This document shows positions 1 to 3,611 of a stretch of DNA of 6,175 nucleotides, piece after piece. Location of the stretch: contig CAXBDI010000163.1 of the NCBI GenBank assembly GCA_963974445.1, positions 1 through 6,175 on the forward strand, read 5' to 3'. Every line of letters starts with the position of its first letter. Within the stretch, counting starts at the first letter, position 1. This DNA is from JACKII01 sp963974445. Its GTDB lineage: Bacteria; Pseudomonadota; Alphaproteobacteria; Bin95. Made by a program: the position numbers and the translations under genes. The notes under the pieces were generated by a model that was given only the letters and a program-made list of their open reading frames with translations, was not told the DNA's origin and ran no database searches.

Positions 1-2
1 AT

Positions 3-1547
3 ATGAACGGTGCCGAAGCCCTGATGTCCGTTGCCAAGCAAGCCGGAACCGAAATCTGTTTCGCCAACCCCGGCACGACCGAAATGCCGATGGTGATGGC
101 CATGGATTCCGCGCCGGGCATCCGCCCCGTGCTGGCGCTGCACGAGAACGTTTGCAGCGCCGCCGCTGACTCCTACGGCCGGCTGGCCGGCAAACCGGCG
201 ATGACCATCACCCACCTGGGGCCGGGATTCGCCAATTCCTGCGCCAACCAGCACAACGCCCGCCGGGCCTTCGCGCCGATCTTCAACGTCATCGGCCAGC
301 ACTCGACATGGCACTACGACGCCGACGCGCCGCTGGCGATGGATATCATCGGCCTCGCCGGCACCGTCTCCGGCTGGGTGCGCGAGACCAAGGGGCCGGA
401 GACCGTCGCCCAGGACATCGTCGATGGCATCACCTTCGCCCTCGGCCAGCGCGGCCGCATCGCCTCGCTCAGCTTCCCGCACGACCACCAGATGGCGGAG
501 GTCTCAGCCGACCCGAAGCTCGGCAAGCCCGAGCCGCTGGACGCCGTCGATGGCAAGCTGGTCGATCAGGCGGCGGCGATGCTGAAGAACGGCAAGAAAA
601 CCGCGCTGCTGATCGGCGGCACTGCGCTGAAAGAGGCTGGCCTGATGCTGGCCGCCAAGCTCAAGGCCGCCCATGGCTGCGATCTGGTGATCGAGGGCTC
701 ATTCTCGCTGATGGAGTGCGGCGCCGGCCTGCCCGACCATATCCGCATGCCCTACCCGCCGGAGCCGGCGCAGGCGCTGATGGACTCCTACGAGCAGGTC
801 ATCGTCATCGGCACCAAGCTGCCAGTCAGCTTCTTTGGCTGGCCCGATGCGCCGAGCCAGTATCTGCGCGACCGCGACGGAGTCGTGCTGGTGACCGGTC
901 AGGTTGGCGATGCGGTCTCGGCGCTCGATGGCCTGGTGCAGGGCACCGGCGCCGCCGGCGCGACGCCGTCGGTGACCAGCGCCGAAATCCCGGCAATGCC
1001 GAGCGGCACGCTGACGCCGGACCTGCTCTGCCAGACCTTCACCGCGCTACAGCCGGAAAACGCGGTGATCGTGCCGACGGCAGTGACAACCGGCCGGCTC
1101 TACGGCCCGATGTCGACCAAGCTGCCGCGCCACACCCAGATCAGCCTTTGCGGCGGCGCGATAGGCGAGGGGCCAGGCCTGGCGCTCGGCGCGGCTCTCG
1201 CCTGCCCGGACCGTCCCGTGTTGAACCTGCAAGCCGACGGCTCCGGCGCATACCTGCCGCAAGCCTTTTGGAGCCAGGCGCGGGAGGGTGCGAACGTGAC
1301 CACCGTCATCTGCTCGAACCGCAAATATCAGATCCTGATCGGCGAGATGACCCGCGCCGGCCTGAACCAGCCGGGCCCGAATTCTATGGCGCTGACGGAA
1401 CTCAACAATCCGCCGCTCGATTGGGTGGCGATTGCCAAGGGCTTCGGCGTGCCGGGCGAGGCAGCCACCACCTGCGAAGAACTGGCCGACGCCATGAAGC
1501 GAGGCATGGCGACGCCGGGGCCGTATCTGGTGGAGGCGCGGATCTAG
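3..1547 (+). CDS. Thiamine-diphosphate-dependent acetolactate synthase large subunit-like protein
   Basis: A 514-residue cytoplasmic enzyme of the ThDP superfamily that includes acetolactate synthase, benzoylformate decarboxylase and related carboligases or decarboxylases. Three domains are visible. The N-terminal pyrimidine-binding domain (about 1-165) begins MNGAEAL and has FANPGTTEM at 20-28. Glu48 in LHENV is in the position of the catalytic Glu that activates the cofactor, followed by an AADSYGRLAGKPA stretch. The central domain (about 185-310) is less conserved. In the C-terminal pyrophosphate-binding domain the metal motif runs from ADGS (Asp412) to SNRKYQIL (Asn439); many relatives have GDG and NN here. 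The ATG at 3 matches the usual start of this subfamily (MNGAEAL), so the gene is probably complete, with its promoter and ribosome site outside the window. It is shorter than classical IlvB (about 550-590 residues), and no regulatory small-subunit gene is adjacent, so a biosynthetic valine/isoleucine role is not indicated. A downstream acyl-CoA dehydrogenase suggests a role in organic-acid metabolism (inference). Superfamily is confident; substrate is unknown. Confidence 0.9.
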   Translation: MNGAEALMSVAKQAGTEICFANPGTTEMPMVMAMDSAPGIRPVLALHENVCSAAADSYGRLAGKPAMTITHLGPGFANSCANQHNARRAFAPIFNVIGQHSTWHYDADAPLAMDIIGLAGTVSGWVRETKGPETVAQDIVDGITFALGQRGRIASLSFPHDHQMAEVSADPKLGKPEPLDAVDGKLVDQAAAMLKNGKKTALLIGGTALKEAGLMLAAKLKAAHGCDLVIEGSFSLMECGAGLPDHIRMPYPPEPAQALMDSYEQVIVIGTKLPVSFFGWPDAPSQYLRDRDGVVLVTGQVGDAVSALDGLVQGTGAAGATPSVTSAEIPAMPSGTLTPDLLCQTFTALQPENAVIVPTAVTTGRLYGPMSTKLPRHTQISLCGGAIGEGPGLALGAALACPDRPVLNLQADGSGAYLPQAFWSQAREGANVTTVICSNRKYQILIGEMTRAGLNQPGPNSMALTELNNPPLDWVAIAKGFGVPGEAATTCEELADAMKRGMATPGPYLVEARI

Positions 1548-1573
1548 GGCCGCCGCCGCCTCACACGTCCCTC

Positions 1574-1695
1574 GGCGTCATTGCGAGGCGCCGCAGGCAA
1601 CGAAGCAACCCACCGATGTTTAACATCGCTGCGGCTGTCTCGTGTTCTGGCTCAGATGGATTGCCGCGCCGGCTTTGCCGTCTCGCAATGACGCC
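1574..1695. repeat. Imperfect palindromic intergenic repeat element
   Basis: This fills most of the 196-base gap between the ThDP enzyme and the acyl-CoA dehydrogenase. The outer arms GGCGTCATTGCGAG (1574-1587) and CTCGCAATGACGCC (1682-1695) are exact reverse complements over 14 bases. The pairing continues inward less perfectly, to about 29 matches over 39 positions (1574-1612 with 1657-1695), ending in GCAACCCA and TGGATTGC. The 44-base centre contains its own small palindrome at 1614-1628. The sequence style (GTCATTGCGAG ... GAAGCAA ... TGGATTGC ... CTCGCAATGAC) resembles dispersed palindromic repeats found in many copies in proteobacterial intergenic regions; that is from memory and cannot be confirmed from one copy. 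As RNA it would fold into a long hairpin between the two genes, which could protect the upstream mRNA or reduce read-through. There is no T-tract, so it is not a classical terminator. Confidence 0.8.
1614..1628. repeat. Small internal palindrome in the centre of the repeat element
   Basis: CGATGTT (1614-1620), one T, then AACATCG (1622-1628) form a perfect 7-bp inverted repeat. It sits at the left edge of the centre of the larger palindromic element, so the folded RNA would carry a secondary stem-loop near its tip. No protein-binding role is evident. Confidence 0.5.
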
Positions 1696-1731
1696 AAAGG
1701 TTTCTGATACTGGGGCTCGAACTGGCAAATT

Positions 1732-1735
1732 GGAG
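1732..1735 (+). promoter_or_regulatory. Ribosome binding site for the acyl-CoA dehydrogenase-like gene
   Basis: GGAG lies 8 bases before the ATG at 1744. It supports that start over internal ATG codons, and it shows the gene has its own initiation signal despite the repeat element just upstream. Confidence 0.65.
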
Positions 1736-1743
1736 AAACGTCA

Positions 1744-2826
1744 ATGACCGACTGGCCCGCACGCGCCAAAGCCTTCGCCGAGACCCACCTCGCGCCGCTC
1801 ACCGACATCCACACGCTCGACGCGCTGCCGGAGAGCATATGGCAGGCAATGGCGGCCGACGACCTGCTGGCCCTCTCGACGCCGGCTGAGTTCGGCGGCA
1901 CGCCCATCGACCCGGCGACCCAGGTCGCGGCGGTGGAGGGCTTCACCCGCGCCGCCCGCAACGTTGGCGTTGGCAGCATCTGGCAGGGGCACCTGCACAA
2001 CGCCGGCTTCGTCATCGGCCGCCTGGGCAATGCCGAGCAGCGGGCGCATTACCTGCACCGCCTGGCGCGCGGGGAGGTCCGCATGGCGGTCTCCATCTCC
2101 GAGCCCAAAGTCGGGGCCCACCCCAAGCACCTCACCACGCGGGCGGAGCCGGATGGCGACGGCTGGCGCCTTTATGGCGAGAAGTCCTACCTGACCCAGG
2201 GTCCGCAGGCGACAGTCATCGCCGTCCTTGCCATCACCGCGGTCGAGAACGGTGTCAAGCGCTATAGCATCTTCCTGGTGCCGAAGGGCGCCGACGGCCT
2301 GACATACGTCCCCGGCGGCAATGTCGATTACCTGAAGCCGTCCTCCCACTGCGGCCTGAAGCTCGACGGTGTCCGTGTCGGGCCAGATGCGGTGCTGGGG
2401 CCGCTCGGCGAGGGCTATGACCTGCTCGGCAAGCCGATGCGCGACCACGAGGACCTGGTCAACCTCGGCAGCCGTTTCGGTGGCATGGCGGCAGAACTCG
2501 ATGCCTTGAAAGAGGCGGCGGCCTCGGCGCTGGAGGGCGACGCGGCAGCCGACTTCGGCGCGCTCGTCGCCAGCCTGAACGGACTAAAATCCATGGCAAG
2601 CGTCGCCCTGGAGGCCGGCCCCGGGTCGGCTGTGGCAGAGATGCTGCTGCTGGATATCCGCAACCGCTCCCGCGCTTTCCAGGCTGACTATGGCGCGCTG
2701 GTGCAGGCCCTTGGCGCGGATCTTCCGCCCCGGGAAGCCTCGCTGAAGCGCGATCTGGACAAGCTCGGCGACCTGGCCGGCTATGTGCAGAAGATCAAGC
2801 TCAGCCGGCTGGCGGCAAGCTGGTGA
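1744..2826 (+). CDS. Acyl-CoA dehydrogenase-like flavoprotein with atypical C-terminal domain
   Basis: A 360-residue protein of the acyl-CoA dehydrogenase family. These FAD enzymes introduce an alpha,beta double bond into acyl-CoA and pass electrons to ETF. The N-terminal helical domain (about 1-115) contains LSTPAEFGGTPID. The middle beta domain (about 116-220) has the FAD/substrate signature SISEPKVGAHP (Glu120-Pro121; the usual form is TEP.AGSD) and later WRLYGEKSYLTQG (141-153; usual form W.L.G.K..I.NG). The C-terminal helical domain is only about 130 residues. It lacks the usual YGG.G and Y-E-G motif near the end, where many family members keep their catalytic Glu. Glu236 in RDHEDLVNLGSRFGG aligns without gaps, as I remember that enzyme, with the helix-G Glu used as base by isovaleryl-CoA dehydrogenase. 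It could therefore be active by that route, or be a family member with a changed reaction. There are no membrane or signal segments. Family is confident; substrate and activity are not. Confidence 0.87.
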   Translation: MTDWPARAKAFAETHLAPLTDIHTLDALPESIWQAMAADDLLALSTPAEFGGTPIDPATQVAAVEGFTRAARNVGVGSIWQGHLHNAGFVIGRLGNAEQRAHYLHRLARGEVRMAVSISEPKVGAHPKHLTTRAEPDGDGWRLYGEKSYLTQGPQATVIAVLAITAVENGVKRYSIFLVPKGADGLTYVPGGNVDYLKPSSHCGLKLDGVRVGPDAVLGPLGEGYDLLGKPMRDHEDLVNLGSRFGGMAAELDALKEAAASALEGDAAADFGALVASLNGLKSMASVALEAGPGSAVAEMLLLDIRNRSRAFQADYGALVQALGADLPPREASLKRDLDKLGDLAGYVQKIKLSRLAASW

Positions 2827-2828
2827 GC

Positions 2829-2842
2829 CAAGGCTCGCCTTG
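2829..2842 (+). other. Short hairpin just after the acyl-CoA dehydrogenase stop
   Basis: CAAGGC (2829-2834) and GCCTTG (2837-2842) are a perfect 6-bp inverted repeat around TC, starting 3 bases after the TGA stop. An alternative overlapping fold, GAGCC with GGCTC (2825-2836), excludes it. No T-run follows, so this is a weak or non-canonical 3' hairpin rather than a convincing intrinsic terminator. Confidence 0.3.
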
Positions 2843-2867
2843 AATCACGGCCCAAATGATATACATT
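2840..2867 (+). promoter_or_regulatory. Candidate promoter of the toxin-antitoxin module
   Basis: TTGAAT (2840-2845) could be a -35 element and TACATT (2862-2867) a -10 element with 16 bases between them. That would start transcription near 2874-2876, before the ribosome site at 2885. The -10 lies inside the left arm of the inverted repeat, the arrangement expected if the antitoxin represses its own promoter. The boxes match the consensus only partly, so this remains a proposal. Confidence 0.35.
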
Positions 2868-2883
2868 TGACGTAATGTATATC
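2858..2883. promoter_or_regulatory. Perfect 10-bp inverted repeat, likely antitoxin operator
   Basis: GATATACATT (2858-2867) and AATGTATATC (2874-2883) are exact reverse complements separated by TGACGT. The repeat is AT-rich within GC-rich surroundings and ends 14 bases before the antitoxin start. AbrB/MazE- and VapB-type antitoxins commonly autoregulate by binding such palindromes as dimers, alone or with their toxin. The position and symmetry make this the obvious operator; binding itself is inferred. Confidence 0.75.
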
Positions 2884-2884
2884 C

Positions 2885-2890
2885 AAGGAG
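2885..2890 (+). promoter_or_regulatory. Ribosome binding site for the antitoxin
   Basis: AAGGAG sits 7 bases before the ATG at 2898. It is the strongest Shine-Dalgarno sequence in the window, consistent with high antitoxin synthesis relative to the toxin, which has no comparable site. Confidence 0.8.
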
Positions 2891-2897
2891 CCAAGCC

Positions 2898-3140
2898 ATG
2901 CGCGTCGCCAAATGGGGCAACAGCCTAGCCATCCGCCTGCCCGCCGAACTGGTCGAAGTATTAGACCTCAAGGAAGGCGATAATTTGGAAGTATTGGACG
3001 CGAATGACAGTGCCATCACCGTGAAATCATCGCCAAAATTTCTAGAATTAGTCGAACGGTTGCAGAAGGAAGGCAAATTGTTTCCCTCGAACTATAAATT
3101 TAAGCGATCCGACGCCTATGAAGGATCTGGGCGATACTAG
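2898..3140 (+). CDS. vapB: AbrB/MazE-type antitoxin of a PIN-toxin module
   Basis: An 80-residue antitoxin. The N-terminal swapped-hairpin AbrB/MazE DNA-binding domain occupies about residues 1-45: MRVAKWGNSLAIRLP at the start, then a helix (AELVEVLDL) and KEGDNLEV. The rest, about 46-80, is a charged, probably extended tail (LVERLQKEGKLFPSNYKF) of the kind that wraps around and blocks the toxin. The start is fixed by AAGGAG 7 bases upstream and by the canonical MRVAKWGNSLA opening. It lies just downstream of a perfect palindrome, the likely autoregulatory site. The 3' end overlaps the ATG at 3118 that may begin the toxin. Codons such as TTA, GTA, AAT and TTG are much commoner here than in the flanking genes, which points to horizontal acquisition. 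The family call is confident; the vapB symbol rests on the PIN partner. Confidence 0.88.
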   Translation: MRVAKWGNSLAIRLPAELVEVLDLKEGDNLEVLDANDSAITVKSSPKFLELVERLQKEGKLFPSNYKFKRSDAYEGSGRY

Positions 3141-3163
3141 CGTTTTTTGACACCAACATTGCC
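3118..3163 (+). other. Out-of-frame toxin 5' segment with possible +1 frameshift site
   Basis: ATG 3118, overlapping the last codons of the antitoxin gene, opens a reading frame MKDLGDTSVF that stops at TGA 3148-3150. The toxin frame, one base ahead, reads FFDTNIAVY from 3143, giving the first PIN strand and the Asp at 3149-3151. That frame has no ATG, GTG or TTG between the TGA at 3119-3121 and GTG 3164. A +1 shift on TTT (3145-3147) at TTT TGA C, inside a run of six T (3143-3148), would join MKDLGDTSVF to DTNIAVY. The same repair results from deleting one T. The context resembles the prfB site CTT TGA C but lacks its closely spaced Shine-Dalgarno-like stimulator. Seen: the frames and motif. 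Inferred: that they are used. Confidence 0.55.
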
Positions 3164-3529
3164 GTGTACGCGTTTACCCAGGGCTCGGAAAAAACGCCCG
3201 TGGCGCGGTCGTTGCTTATGGGCGGCGGAATGGTGAGCGTGCAAGTCTTGAACGAGTCTGTCGCCATCGCCTTACGCAAAACCGGGATGACACTGGACGA
3301 TGCCGCGCAAGTCGTCGCACAAATACGGCGGCACTGCACCATCCTCCCGATCACTCCCGAATCGCAGGCCAAAGCCATGGCCTTGGCCGAGCGCCACCAA
3401 CTGCACATCTATGACGCCAACATCTGGGCCTGCGCAATTCTTGCTGAGTGCGGGACGCTGTACTCTGAGGATATGCACCACGGCCTGACGATTGAGGGCA
3501 CAACGCTCCACAACCCTTTCCTGAGTTAG
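3164..3529 (+). CDS. vapC: PIN-domain ribonuclease toxin (VapC-like), 5' end displaced by a frame change
   Basis: The body of a PIN-domain toxin, a metal-dependent endoribonuclease that blocks growth when freed from its antitoxin. From GTG 3164 the frame encodes 121 residues. VSVQVLNE carries acidic Glu31, HIYDANIWACA carries Asp84 and TLYSEDMHHG carries Asp103. It ends in HNPFL, as in a proteobacterial PIN subfamily whose usual pattern is QVLNEF, IYDA, LYSEDM and NPF. The first catalytic Asp is missing from this start: it lies in FFDTN at 3143-3157, just upstream in the same frame but without a start codon. The full toxin would need ATG 3118 plus a +1 shift (about 136 residues), or a start at a rare codon such as ATA 3134. 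Translated from GTG 3164 alone it would lack the first core strand and probably be inactive. It follows the antitoxin gene closely and was probably translationally coupled to it. It may be a young pseudogene. Confidence 0.8.
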   Translation: MYAFTQGSEKTPVARSLLMGGGMVSVQVLNESVAIALRKTGMTLDDAAQVVAQIRRHCTILPITPESQAKAMALAERHQLHIYDANIWACAILAECGTLYSEDMHHGLTIEGTTLHNPFLS

Positions 3530-3530
3530 C

Positions 3531-3549
3531 CACAGACCTGCGCACAGAC
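3531..3549. repeat. Short direct repeat after the toxin gene
   Basis: CACAGAC occurs at 3531-3537 and again at 3543-3549, with 12-base periodicity, immediately after the toxin stop. It could be a factor-binding site or chance; no matching copies were noticed at the left edge of the toxin-antitoxin module that would mark a target-site duplication. Confidence 0.25.
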
Positions 3550-3585
3550 TTATGCAGCGTTCGCATTCTGGCCATCTCGATTTCC

Positions 3586-3601
3586 GAGTCGAATCGCGAT
3601 T
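3586..3601. promoter_or_regulatory. Tandem GANTC sites and AATCGCGATT palindrome upstream of dnaE
   Basis: GAGTC (3586-3590) and GAATC (3591-3595) abut directly, giving two GANTC sites in ten bases. The second overlaps the perfect palindrome AATCGCGATT (3592-3601). In many alphaproteobacteria the methyltransferase CcrM methylates GANTC and its state affects transcription of some cell-cycle genes. Placement 17-26 bases before the dnaE start makes methylation-sensitive control conceivable, but this is inference. Confidence 0.4.
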
Positions 3602-3611
3602 AATGCGACCC

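Noticed and set aside
308..1747. 479-codon open frame on the plus strand
   Set aside because: It is a second frame of the ThDP enzyme gene running through the palindromic repeat. The product is an Arg/Ala-rich string with no recognisable motif, while the overlapping frame is a clear enzyme.
1741..2448. 235-codon open frame on the minus strand
   Set aside because: It is antisense to the acyl-CoA dehydrogenase-like gene, with no motif or ribosome binding site; a byproduct of high GC at third positions.
2829..2846. Intrinsic terminator after the acyl-CoA dehydrogenase gene
   Set aside because: The hairpin is real on paper, but it is only 6 bp with a 2-base loop, has a competing fold, and no T-tract follows.
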